The position numbers and the translations under genes were made by a program. Below the pieces are notes generated by a model. That model was not told where the DNA came from, searched no databases, and saw nothing but the letters and a program-made list of their open reading frames with translations. Positions 8,819 to 21,083 of a DNA stretch of 64,000 bases are shown piece by piece (the first letter of the stretch is position 1; every line of letters begins with the position of its first letter). Source of the DNA: Campylobacterales bacterium (lineage in GTDB: Bacteria; Campylobacterota; Campylobacteria; Campylobacterales; Nitratiruptoraceae); contig JALWIX010000024.1 in NCBI GenBank assembly GCA_027082175.1, positions 1-64,000 of the forward strand, in the 5' to 3' direction.

Positions 8819-9908
8819 TCCCGTATATCTCGTGATACATTTTCATAGCGTATCTGTCGCTCATTCCGGCTATAAAATCTGCGGCCACTCTGTAAATTTT
8901 TTCATCTTCGCACCTTTTATAAAACTCTTCTGGCATAAGTCTAGGCTCTTTAGTAAAAGCGTAAAAAAGATTTTGGATACAGTTTTTTCCAGCATACATT
9001 TTTCTTAAAATTTTTGGATGCTTATATAGTCTTTGATGCAAAATCTTTTTTAACTCTTTTATCTCCTTATTTAGTCCGATACCGTAATTTATCGGTAATT
9101 TTTCGGACGCCGGGATAGTTTTGCAAAGAACTCTTCTATTTTCAATGCCGTTTTTTTTAGACTCTTCTATCAAAGAGATAACAAGTTTCGCTATCAAAAG
9201 TGAAGAGAATTTATATCTAAAAAGTTTATCTTCTTCACTTAAGCCATCTTTTTTCACCTCATTTATAACCTCATTTACCAACGAACTCTCTTTTAGTGTT
9301 TCAAAATCTATTAAATTATACTTTACCCCGTCGTCTATATCGTGACTTATATAAGCTATCTCATCTGCTTTATCAACGACCATAGCTTCTAACGAAGGGT
9401 GTTTGTCAAGTTCAAACGTCTCTTCAAACCATTCTGTCAAAAACGGTTTTTTATAAGGATAAGAGTGTTTTAAAATACCTTCCAATGTGGCAAATGTTAG
9501 ATTTAGTCCGTCGAAATCTTTGTATCTTTTTTCTAGTTTTGTAACAACTCTATAACTTTGAAAGTTGTGCTCAAAACCGTTTTCGCTAAATCCATCTTTT
9601 ATAACTCTATCAAGCTCATCTCCTCCAACGTGTCCAAATGGAGTATGACCCAAATCATGCGCCAAAGCAATAGATTCGGCCAAAGCTTCATTTAAACCCA
9701 ACTCTCTTGCAATTGTTCTTGCGATTTGACTAACTTCCAAAGAGTGTGTAAGTCTCGTCCTAAAATAGTCTCCCTCATAATTGATAAAAACTTGAGTCTT
9801 ATACTCCAATCTTCTAAAAGAGGAGCAGTGTATAATTCTGTCTCTATCTCTGTGAAAAGAGTGTCTAAAATCGTCAATACTTGGATGAAACCTGTCAGTA
9901 CACTTCAA
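8808..9908 (-). CDS. dgt: Deoxyguanosinetriphosphate triphosphohydrolase-like HD protein
   Basis: HCSSFRRLEYKTQVF...RTRLTHSLEVSQIARTIARELGLNEALAESIALAHDLGHTPFGHVGGDELD. Confidence 0.92.
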   Translation of the reverse strand: MKCTDRFHPSIDDFRHSFHRDRDRIIHCSSFRRLEYKTQVFINYEGDYFRTRLTHSLEVSQIARTIARELGLNEALAESIALAHDLGHTPFGHVGGDELDRVIKDGFSENGFEHNFQSYRVVTKLEKRYKDFDGLNLTFATLEGILKHSYPYKKPFLTEWFEETFELDKHPSLEAMVVDKADEIAYISHDIDDGVKYNLIDFETLKESSLVNEVINEVKKDGLSEEDKLFRYKFSSLLIAKLVISLIEESKKNGIENRRVLCKTIPASEKLPINYGIGLNKEIKELKKILHQRLYKHPKILRKMYAGKNCIQNLFYAFTKEPRLMPEEFYKRCEDEKIYRVAADFIAGMSDRYAMKMYHEIYGITL

Positions 9909-9909
9909 G

Positions 9910-10461
9910 CTATATCTTCTTTCTTAGTTTTTTTAATTTTCTAAATACATTTTCAAAGTCTATTTCAATTTTGCAGTCCAGATCCAAAATAGCCTTTTGG
10001 TCAAAAAAATCTCCATATTTATCATATTCTTTACCAGTTAATCTAAAAATTTTTGCTTTAAAATCTTTTGGATACACCAATATATAGAATTTAACCTTCT
10101 CTTTTTCATATATTTCAAATTTTATATTTTCATCTTTATAAGCAGTAGTTGGACTTACTATCTCTACAATGATTTCCGGTGCTTTTTGTATAAAATCACC
10201 AATTTCGCCACAGACTACACTAATATCTGGTCTAACAACATTCTCCTCATCTATCTTCCAGTCCTCTTCAACCAAAACAAAACACTCTTCACACTCATCT
10301 AAAGAGTTTGCAATCTCTTTAGTAATTTGAGCTAAAATTATTTGATGATCACTTATTGGACTTGGAGCCATTGCAATAGCTATTCCATCAATCAACTCCC
10401 AATCACCTTCCCACTTTTTATAATCTTCATAGGTATAATTTGGAATATACTTTGCCGTCAT
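9910..10461 (-). CDS. Uma2 family (DUF820) PD-(D/E)XK-like putative nuclease
   Basis: WELIDGIAIAMAPSPISDHQIILAQI...VRPDISVV...APEIIVEIVSPTTAYKDENIKFEIYEKEKVKFYILVYP. Confidence 0.88.
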   Translation of the reverse strand: MTAKYIPNYTYEDYKKWEGDWELIDGIAIAMAPSPISDHQIILAQITKEIANSLDECEECFVLVEEDWKIDEENVVRPDISVVCGEIGDFIQKAPEIIVEIVSPTTAYKDENIKFEIYEKEKVKFYILVYPKDFKAKIFRLTGKEYDKYGDFFDQKAILDLDCKIEIDFENVFRKLKKLRKKI

Positions 10462-10510
10462 CTCAAGCCTTTTTGCTATAATTATCTAAATTATATCATA
10501 AAGGACTTTT

Positions 10511-11131
10511 ATGAAAGTTACACTGCTTCACCATACTTCATTAGAAGTTTGCGCTCATGCAATAAGGACTTGCTGGCAAAGTTTTGACAAAAGTGATAAT
10601 GGTGGAGAAAAAGATAGAGAACTTATCGATAGAGTCGGAAACAAATATAAACACGCGTCAACTTTGGAACATCTGGTTTATACCTTTTACATTCAAGGCA
10701 TATCAAGGGCGCTTTTACAAGAGTTGGCGCGCCACAGAATGGCAAGTTTGAGCGTAAAATCTACAAGATATACCTTAAAAGAGTTAAAAAACGAGGAGCC
10801 TTTTGAAGAAAACGATTATGATAGAGTAAAAAAATATCTTGTATTAACCGGTAACGAAACGGTAGATAGGATGAGCATAAAAGCTCTAAACAATCTACAA
10901 AAAGTTTTAAAAGAGGGAGTCTCAAACGATATTGCCAAATACTGCCTTCCAGAATGTTACAAAACAGAGCTTACCTGGACTATTAACGCCCGTTCACTTC
11001 AAAACTTTTTGGCTCTTAGAAGCTCAAAATCGGCTCTTTGGGAGATAAGAAATCTAGCGTTTAAAATTTACGAAAATCTACCTGAAGACCATAAATACCT
11101 TTTTGAAGAGTGTATTCAAAAACAAGATTAA
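10511..11131 (+). CDS. thyX: FAD-dependent thymidylate synthase
   Basis: RALLQELARHRMASLSVKSTRYTL (RHRxxSxxxxSxRY-type motif). Confidence 0.95.
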   Translation: MKVTLLHHTSLEVCAHAIRTCWQSFDKSDNGGEKDRELIDRVGNKYKHASTLEHLVYTFYIQGISRALLQELARHRMASLSVKSTRYTLKELKNEEPFEENDYDRVKKYLVLTGNETVDRMSIKALNNLQKVLKEGVSNDIAKYCLPECYKTELTWTINARSLQNFLALRSSKSALWEIRNLAFKIYENLPEDHKYLFEECIQKQD

Positions 11132-11145
11132 ACTTTTTTACGCTA

Positions 11146-12447
11146 TTAACTACTTTTAGAAGCGATAAGAGAGTATCCGTAAGCAAAAAGAGTCAATATA
11201 ATATAAATAACCGTTATAAAAATCATCTGCTCCGGCTTTGTTTTGTATTCGTACCATAAAATCAGTATAGAACCTACAAATAGACCAAAAATCGCAATCA
11301 AAGTAAAAAGAGTTGAAGAGTTGGTATATGTACGAATTTTAAAGTTCGCAATAGCCATTAAAAGAGAAACCAACAAAAAAGTAATACTTCCAAACTCCAA
11401 AATTACTCTAAGTCCGCCTACTAAAATAAGTATAGAGGCAGTTATAGCCATAACAATAATCGCATAATTCGGAATAGTTCCTCTTCTTCTAGAGAGTATT
11501 TTAGGCATATATCCGTCATCCGAAATTCTTGCCATCTGTCTAGATGAGCCGAACATCGTCCCGCTGATAGCGGAACTTGTAGATAAAATTGCGCCTATTA
11601 TCACAAGATTTTGACCCAAATCTCCTAAAATCTCTTTTGCGCCGTAAGCTAACGCATACTCTTTATTTTTTATTAAATCGTCAATCGAAATTGAGAGTAT
11701 AGAACCAAGGGCTATTATAAAATATATAGATGCTACTAGTATAATAGCTCCGTAAATAGCTCTTGGAATATTTTTATCTGGATTATCCATCTCTTTAACT
11801 GCATTTATAACCAGTTGAAAACCTTCATACGCCACAAAAGTTACAGAAGCGACTATTAAAATATCTATAAATCTAGAATGCTCAAAATCTTGCAACAACA
11901 TCTGATAAAATGTTTGCATATCCACTTTTTTATAGTAAATTAAAACGAAAGAGATCACAACTAGTACCATAAGCTTTATATAGACCATAAGATCCTCTAT
12001 CTTACCCATCGCCCTTACGCTCCAAAGATTGATAGCGGCAAATATCCAAATAATAGCTATCGCTACAATTTTTCTAACTATTTCGCTGTTAGCAAACTCA
12101 AATCCGCTAATAGAGTATGAAGAGAAGGTATAAGCATATAGCGAAAGTGTACTAATATAACCAAATATGGTATACCATCCTATAAAAGAAGCCGCCAAAT
12201 GTGAATCTGAAAAAGTTCGTTTAAAAAAGGCGTAGGTTGCCCCCTCGTCTTTATAATAAACGCCAAGCTTTACATAAGAGTAAGCGGCAAAAAGAGCTAT
12301 TACACCGCCAAGAGCTATTGAAAAAGGCGCTAAAAAGCCAATCATCGATACAGAAATTCCCAATATAGTAAAAATCCCTCCGCCAATCATACCGCCTACC
12401 GCAATGGCTATAAGCTCTTTAAGTCCCAAACTCTTATTTCTATTCAA
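11146..12447 (-). CDS. APC family amino acid permease
   Basis: LKELIAIAVGGMIGGGIFTILGI..., VAYEGFQLVINAVKEMDNPDKNIPRAI. Confidence 0.88.
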   Translation of the reverse strand: MNRNKSLGLKELIAIAVGGMIGGGIFTILGISVSMIGFLAPFSIALGGVIALFAAYSYVKLGVYYKDEGATYAFFKRTFSDSHLAASFIGWYTIFGYISTLSLYAYTFSSYSISGFEFANSEIVRKIVAIAIIWIFAAINLWSVRAMGKIEDLMVYIKLMVLVVISFVLIYYKKVDMQTFYQMLLQDFEHSRFIDILIVASVTFVAYEGFQLVINAVKEMDNPDKNIPRAIYGAIILVASIYFIIALGSILSISIDDLIKNKEYALAYGAKEILGDLGQNLVIIGAILSTSSAISGTMFGSSRQMARISDDGYMPKILSRRRGTIPNYAIIVMAITASILILVGGLRVILEFGSITFLLVSLLMAIANFKIRTYTNSSTLFTLIAIFGLFVGSILILWYEYKTKPEQMIFITVIYIILTLFAYGYSLIASKSS

Positions 12448-12463
12448 ATTATTTCCTATATTA

Positions 12464-12952
12464 TCAATTCGGTTTTACGTTATTTTTTCCTATCCTTTGC
12501 GAATGCGCAATAGCGACCGCCATAGCATCCGTAATATCTAGAGGTTTTATCTCTTTTTTTATTCCTAAAATCTTTTTTACCATAAAAGCAACCTGCTCTT
12601 TTTTCGCTTTTGCCTTTCCGGTAAGAGCTTTTTTTACCTGCAAAGGAGTATATTCGCTAAAATTTCCGTGAATTTGCAAAATCCTAAGACTCAAAGCTCC
12701 TCTAAATTGTGCAAGTTTTAAAACTGTTTTTGGATTGTATGCGTAAAATATATCTTCAATAGCCACTTCGTCAATAGTATGATTTTTTAAAACCAGATCC
12801 AAACCCTCTATAAGTTGGCTTATTTGACATTGTAAATCATCCGGCCTTATCTTAATAAGTCCCGCTTCTACAAGGCTAAGGGAGTTTCTATCCATTTTTA
12901 CGATAGCGTATCCCAAATTTCTGCTTCCTGGGTCTATTCCTAAAATATTCAC
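12464..12952 (-). CDS. ruvC: Crossover junction endodeoxyribonuclease RuvC
   Basis: [18 protein letters not shown]..., [37 protein letters not shown]. Confidence 0.96.
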   Translation of the reverse strand: MNILGIDPGSRNLGYAIVKMDRNSLSLVEAGLIKIRPDDLQCQISQLIEGLDLVLKNHTIDEVAIEDIFYAYNPKTVLKLAQFRGALSLRILQIHGNFSEYTPLQVKKALTGKAKAKKEQVAFMVKKILGIKKEIKPLDITDAMAVAIAHSQRIGKNNVKPN

Positions 12953-13033
12953 TATTTTTCACGCCTTTTTATATCATAATCTATATCTCTAACGATAATT
13001 TTAACTAAATATAGGAAAGTTTTAGATAAAATA

Positions 13034-13066
13034 TTCACATAATTCACATATTTTTCACAATGTGAA
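13034..13066. other. oriC1: Cluster of epsilonproteobacterial-type DnaA boxes (TTCACA x3 forward, TGTGAA x1) upstream of dnaA
   Basis: TTCACA at 13034, 13043, 13054 and TGTGAA at 13061 within 33 bp. Confidence 0.6.
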
Positions 13067-13086
13067 ATCTTTTTTCAAGGGTAAAT

Positions 13087-14397
13087 ATGCTTGGAAATCA
13101 GATCTTAAAAATGTTAAAAGATGAGATAACCAATATAGAGTATGAAAGATATATAAAACAGTTAAAATATGATGAAAAATCCTCAAAAAGCGATTTCGCG
13201 GTATACAAAGCTCCAAATCCACTTATAGCGAATTGGGTAAAAACAAAATACTCAAAAAAAATAGCACAACTTTACGAAATAAAAACAGGAGTAAAACCTG
13301 AAGTTGAAATAGTTGTCGGAAAATCTGATAAAAAGAGAAAAATTATCTCAAAAAAAGAGACTCAAAAAAGTAGCTCGAGTACAAAACTAAATCCTTCATA
13401 CACGTTTGAAAATTTTGTTGTGGGAAGTTCAAACCAGTTCGCATATACCGCCTCTTTAAGCGTAGCGGAAAAGCCTGGACAGCTCTACAATCCGCTCTTT
13501 ATTTACGGCGGCGTTGGCCTTGGAAAAACCCATCTTTTGCAAGCTATAGGAAATTTTAATCTTGATAGAGGGAAATCTATCATTTATACTACGACAGAGC
13601 AATTTATGAACGATTTTACATACCATCTTAGAATGGGAACAATGGAGAGATTTAGAGAAAAATATAGACAGTGCGACCTGCTTTTGATAGACGATGTACA
13701 GTTTCTAAGTAGAAAAGAGCAAACTCAAGAGGAGTTTTTTCACACGTTTAACGAACTTCATAACAAATTAAAGCAGATAGTTTTAACAAGCGACAAACAC
13801 CCAAAAATGATTGCCGGACTAGAAGATAGATTAAAAAGCAGATTTGAATGGGGACTCATAGCTGATATCCAGCCTCCAGAACTTGAAACAAAAATAGCTA
13901 TTATAAAGAAAAAATGTGAACTTGACGGAATAAGCCTAGATAATGAAGTTGTAAACTATTTGGCCGCAAAAATGGACAACAATATAAGAGAAATCGAAGG
14001 CATCATCATCAAACTTAACGCATACGCCTCTTTGATGAACCAAAAAATAACATTAGATTTCGCCAAAAGCGTGTTAAAAGAGCAGATCAAAGAGCAGCAA
14101 GAAAACATTACTATGGAAGATATCATCAAAGTTGTATCCCAAGAGTTAAACGTAAAACCAAGCGAAATAAAAAGCAAATCAAGAAGCCGCCAGATAGTAA
14201 ACGCTAGAAGAATCGTTATGTATCTAGCCAGAAACCTAACGCCAAACTCTATGCCGGCACTTGCACAATATTTTGGGATGAAAGATCACACTTCGGTTAG
14301 TCATGCTATGAAAAAAATAAATGAGATTATGCAAAAAGATGAAAATTTTAAAGTTCAAATAGAGGAACTTACTAATAAAATAAAACATCAACAGTGA
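13087..14397 (+). CDS. dnaA: Chromosomal replication initiator DnaA
   Basis: YTFENFVVGSSNQFAYTASL, GGVGLGKTHLLQAIGN, RSRQIVNARRIVMYLAR...MKDHTSVSHAMKKI. Confidence 0.98.
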   Translation: MLGNQILKMLKDEITNIEYERYIKQLKYDEKSSKSDFAVYKAPNPLIANWVKTKYSKKIAQLYEIKTGVKPEVEIVVGKSDKKRKIISKKETQKSSSSTKLNPSYTFENFVVGSSNQFAYTASLSVAEKPGQLYNPLFIYGGVGLGKTHLLQAIGNFNLDRGKSIIYTTTEQFMNDFTYHLRMGTMERFREKYRQCDLLLIDDVQFLSRKEQTQEEFFHTFNELHNKLKQIVLTSDKHPKMIAGLEDRLKSRFEWGLIADIQPPELETKIAIIKKKCELDGISLDNEVVNYLAAKMDNNIREIEGIIIKLNAYASLMNQKITLDFAKSVLKEQIKEQQENITMEDIIKVVSQELNVKPSEIKSKSRSRQIVNARRIVMYLARNLTPNSMPALAQYFGMKDHTSVSHAMKKINEIMQKDENFKVQIEELTNKIKHQQ

Positions 14398-14565
14398 ATA
14401 TTTGTGAAAAAAACAAGACACAACAAATTTTCTAAAACAGCGTTTTTTAGCCAATTATAAAACATTTTCACAAATTAACGATAAACTACTACTATTTCTA
14501 AAAATTTAATAAATATATAGGCATTTTTTATATAAAATTGATAAAGCAAACCCAAAGGAGAAATT
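14398..14565. other. oriC: Probable oriC unwinding region: DnaA boxes, DnaA-trio-like array and AT-rich stretch
   Basis: TGTGAA at 14403, TTCACA at 14467, CTACTACTATTTCTA at 14486-14500 (opposite strand 3'-GAT GAT GAT AAA GAT-5'), then AT-rich sequence. Confidence 0.7.
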
Positions 14566-15633
14566 ATGAAAATCTCTATCCAAAAAAGTATACTAGAGCA
14601 GGTTTTAAGCCAACTGCAACCTTTTTTAGAAAAAAAAGATACAAGTCAAATAACTTCGCACGTCTATATTGAAACAAACAGAACACATATCACACTAAAA
14701 GCCACCGATTACGAAATAGGTTTAAAAACTGAAATCGAAGACGTGGATATAAAAGAAGAAGGAAAAGCAACGGCTAACGGAAAAAAACTTTTAGATATCG
14801 TAAGAATATTAAAAGACGACGAGATAATCTTAGAACAAAAAGAAGAGACGCTCTTTATAAAACAGGGGCATTCAAAATTCAAATTGCCAATATTTGATCC
14901 GCAAGAGTATCCGACTTTTCCACAAACGGAAAACAAACCGAATATCTCAATAAACAGCGTAGAATTTGTAACATCTTTAAAAAAAGTGACTCCCGCAATA
15001 GACACTAATAACCCCAAATTTGAGCTTAACGGTGCTTTAATCGATATAAAAGAGGAGTTTATAAACATTGTGGCTACGGATACCAGAAGATTAGCTCTTA
15101 TTAAATTAGAAAATTCGCCAAATTCAACTTTGGCATTAATAATACCAAAAAAAGCCATATTGGAGATACAAAAACTATTTTTAGAGGATTTAAACATTTT
15201 TTACGACGAAACCAATCTTATAATAAAATCAGGAAACTACCTATTCTTTACAAAACTTATAAACGGAAAGTTTCCAGATTATGAAAGAATTATACCTAAA
15301 GAGCTTAGATTTCAACTCAATCTACCTAAAGACAAAATGGTGGAAGCGATTAAACAGATAACTACAATCTCTAACGAAATAAAACTTACATTTTTAAAAG
15401 ATAGAATCATCTTTAAAAGTTTAAGCGAAGAAAACATTGAAGCCCAAACTGAAATAGAGGTTGAAACCCCTTTTGAAGAAAAATTTGTAATGGCAATAAA
15501 TAGCAGATACCTTTTGGATTTTTTGGCAAATATAGAAAACAACGAATTTCAAATGGGACTAAACGAGCCGGAACTTCCGTTCTTACTTAAAAAAGACAAC
15601 TTCATTACTATTATAATGCCTATCGTAATCTAA
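14566..15633 (+). CDS. dnaN: DNA polymerase III subunit beta
   Basis: 355 aa sliding clamp; position after dnaA; VATDTRRLALIKL, KLINGKFPDYERIIP. Confidence 0.97.
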   Translation: MKISIQKSILEQVLSQLQPFLEKKDTSQITSHVYIETNRTHITLKATDYEIGLKTEIEDVDIKEEGKATANGKKLLDIVRILKDDEIILEQKEETLFIKQGHSKFKLPIFDPQEYPTFPQTENKPNISINSVEFVTSLKKVTPAIDTNNPKFELNGALIDIKEEFINIVATDTRRLALIKLENSPNSTLALIIPKKAILEIQKLFLEDLNIFYDETNLIIKSGNYLFFTKLINGKFPDYERIIPKELRFQLNLPKDKMVEAIKQITTISNEIKLTFLKDRIIFKSLSEENIEAQTEIEVETPFEEKFVMAINSRYLLDFLANIENNEFQMGLNEPELPFLLKKDNFITIIMPIVI

Positions 15634-15710
15634 TCGATAATTCAACAAAAAAAAGATATAATCTATAAATTTTATAAGAGGGCTTTCCCTCTATTTTCTC
15701 AAAGAGGTAA

Positions 15711-18028
<2,318 letters not shown>

Positions 18029-18029
<1 letters not shown>

Positions 18030-19489
18030 TGCTCTACTCTCAAGAGATTGAAAGAGACGCTAGGTTTAAGCTTGCGCTTAGGATAGGAATACCTATCCTA
18101 GTTTTGGTTTCGGTTATAATTTTTGTAATATTTAAAGACGGAAGATTTAATCTTTTTAACCTCTCTTTGCTGTTATTGACGATTTTTGCTTCGATATATT
18201 TTATTTTTTTTATGATTTATGAGGGACTTTCTCAAAAAATCACAGATCCAGTATCCAAAGCTTTTAACAGAGAGACTATACTAAAATATCTGCAAAAAGA
18301 TATATCCGTAAAAGAACCCTATAGCGTAATCTTGATATCTATAGATAACTTAACCGATATAAACGAAAGATACGGAATAGAAAAGGGTGATAAGGTTTTA
18401 GAAAAATTTGCCGAGATAATTGACGACTATTTTAAAAAGAGATATGGAAAAGTTCCTATTGGACACTATAAAGGCGGAGAATTTTTAATAGGAGTGCAAA
18501 ATAGTCAAGAGAGTATAAAATCTTTTTTAGACGAATTTATAAAAAGATACGATAGAACAAAAATAGATGATATTGATATAAAGATTTTCGCAACTTTGAC
18601 GGATAAAAACTATAGCAAAGATATAAAAAAGATAGTAGAGTATCTATATCAGTTATATACGGATTATCAGTATATACCTAAATCAAAAAGGGTTTTAATA
18701 GCGCAAAAGAAAAATATAGAAGCCAATAAATTTGAAAAATTTATAATAGATACGGTTGAAAACAAGAGTCTCTCTATAAGATTTCAACCATCTTTTAATC
18801 TGAAAACTTTAAGATTTGATCTGATAGAGATAATTGTAAAACTTATCGACAAAGATGGTTCTATCATACATCCTAGTCAATTTATCCCTGTTATAAACAG
18901 ACTCGGATTTGAAAAGAGATTTGATCAGATTTTGATAGAGAAAGTATTAAAGACTATAGAAGAAGACAAATTGCCTAAAAATATATATTATAGTTTTAAT
19001 TTATCCCCTTTTTCTATTAGAGACAAAAAGTTTACAGAAGATATAAAAAATATTTTCAATAAATTTGAGGTTCCAAAAAACTCTATAGTATTGGAACTTT
19101 TTGAAAACAGACTCTATAAAGATATCGATTATTATAAGCATGTTTTAGATATATATAAAAAGATGGGATTTAAAATATCCTTTGACAATTTTGGTTCACT
19201 AAACGCTTCGTTTGAATATATAAAAGAGATAGAAGTTGATTTTATCCATTTTGACAAATATTATACGAAAATGGTAAAAGACAAAATATATCATAATCTT
19301 TTAAAAAGCTGGGTTAGTTTTTTCGAAGAGATAGGCACTAAAACGGTTATAAAATTTATAGACGATAAGAATATGATAGAAATTTTTAAAAATATAGGTG
19401 TTGATTATATTCAAGGATATGCTGTTGCAAATCCTCTTACTTCGGAGGAACTAAAAAGATTTTTGGAGGATAAGTATGAAATACGGTGA
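18029..19489 (+). CDS. Membrane GGDEF-EAL protein with degenerate motifs
   Basis: GHYKGGEFLIG in place of R-GGDEF; EAL position reads IEI (FDLIEIIVKL); DDFG reads DNFG; ATG overlaps gyrB stop. Confidence 0.8.
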
Positions 19490-19868
19490 AAAAGAGATTA
19501 AAAAGTTTGATCCTAAAAAAGACCTTGAAATATGGCCTAATAAACATAAAAAAAACTACAAAATAAATATAACTTTACCGGAATTTACTTGCCTTTGTCC
19601 AAGAAGCGGCTATCCGGACTTTGCGACTATTTATCTAGAGTATATTCCTAATGAGTGGGTAGTGGAGTTAAAAGCCATAAAACTATATATCAACTCTTTT
19701 AGAGATAGATATATATCTCATGAAGATAGCGCAAATGAGATTTTTGATATTCTTTTTGATAAAATAAAACCAAAATGGATGAAAATTACAGCCGATTTTA
19801 ATCCAAGAGGAAATGTTCATACCGTTATAGAGATAGATAGCGATAATATTAGCAAAGAAATAGTATGA
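19476..19868 (+). CDS. queF: NADPH-dependent 7-cyano-7-deazaguanine reductase
   Basis: LPEFTCLCPRSGYPDFATIYLEYIPNEWVVELKAIKLYINSFRDRYISHEDSANEI. Confidence 0.95.
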   Translation: MKYGEKEIKKFDPKKDLEIWPNKHKKNYKINITLPEFTCLCPRSGYPDFATIYLEYIPNEWVVELKAIKLYINSFRDRYISHEDSANEIFDILFDKIKPKWMKITADFNPRGNVHTVIEIDSDNISKEIV

Positions 19869-20036
19869 GCGATGGAAAAATGGAGTTTTTTGCTCATACC
19901 CGCACCCTCTCGTACTCTCTATAATCTATAATATATTCAAATATTCAAAGATTTCAATTAAATTTTAAAGAAAAACTAATATAATTAATAAATAAGCGAT
20001 ATAAATAAAAACTTACTTTAAGATAGCAAATATACT

Positions 20037-21083
20037 ATGAGAATTATAAATTTTAACTCAATAATTATAAAATTTCTAATAATAATCTTTTCAATCTTCT
20101 CCATTTTTATCATATTTAATCTCTTCAATTTGAAATTGGCAAAAGAGTCTTTAGAAAACATGGAAAAAACCAGAATAGAGTCTATAATAGAAAACGAAAT
20201 CTATATTTTGAAAAAAAATTTTAACAATAAAAACGAAATTGAGAAGATTTTAAATAAGACTTTTTTTAGATTGAATAATCTAAAAGGAATATATTTAAAA
20301 AACAATATTTTAAAAAAAGAGTATAAACTCTTTAGAGATGATAAAAACCCTTTTGGCCAAAATAAAGATCATCTAATTTATAAAACTTTTAAAATATATG
20401 ACGATGATGGCATAGAGATAGGCGAGATTAAGATAGCTTATGAAAACTACTATTCCGTAGAGTTTTATAACAAATATAAAAAAATGATATTTGTTCTATT
20501 TATAATTTTTTTCCCAATATTGGTTATTTTATCAGTATATTTATATAAGAGGATAGAAGCTATCTATGTATTGGCTAATGATTTAAAAAATATAGACCCT
20601 AACAATCCAAAAATTCTCAAAACAAAAGAGAAATATTTTGAGTTAGCTTTAATCGTAAACTCTATAAATAGCTTTTTGAATAAGTTAAAAGATAGTAGTG
20701 AAATCTCTAAAAGATTATATAAAAAACTTATAGAAAAACAGAACCATTTAGAAGATGCTCAAAGATTGGCTCATATAGGGAGTTGGGAATATATTCCAGA
20801 AAAAAATAGGTTTTTTGTTAGTAAAGAGTTTTTTAGATTGATAGGATTTAAAAGAAAAGAAAAAATAAGTTGGCAGATTTTTTTAGAAAAAATACCTGGC
20901 GATGATAGAATAATTTTTGAAGATAATATAACGATAGCTTTAAAAAACGGCTCTAAGTTTGATCTTGTACACAAGATAGTAAATAAATACGGAAAAATTA
21001 AATATTTAAAAACAGAAGCGAAAGTTAAAAAACATAAAAGTAATCCCACTAAGATTTTGGGTATTAGTTATGGATATAACTGA
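20037..21083 (+). CDS. N-terminal part of a membrane sensor diguanylate cyclase/phosphodiesterase (TM-periplasmic-TM-PAS)
   Basis: Two TM helices, PAS-like DAQRLAHIGSWEYIPEKNRFFVSKEFFRLIGF; stops at the PAS/GGDEF linker; likely frameshifted with the next ORF. Confidence 0.75.
   Translation: MRIINFNSIIIKFLIIIFSIFSIFIIFNLFNLKLAKESLENMEKTRIESIIENEIYILKKNFNNKNEIEKILNKTFFRLNNLKGIYLKNNILKKEYKLFRDDKNPFGQNKDHLIYKTFKIYDDDGIEIGEIKIAYENYYSVEFYNKYKKMIFVLFIIFFPILVILSVYLYKRIEAIYVLANDLKNIDPNNPKILKTKEKYFELALIVNSINSFLNKLKDSSEISKRLYKKLIEKQNHLEDAQRLAHIGSWEYIPEKNRFFVSKEFFRLIGFKRKEKISWQIFLEKIPGDDRIIFEDNITIALKNGSKFDLVHKIVNKYGKIKYLKTEAKVKKHKSNPTKILGISYGYN

Noticed and set aside
14709-15197. Long antisense ORFs in dnaN, gyrB, tig, pyrG and other genes (for example 14709..15197, 30401..30709, 45402..45608)
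   Set aside because: Antisense to strongly recognised genes; low-complexity Ser/Phe-rich translations typical of antisense frames in AT-rich coding DNA
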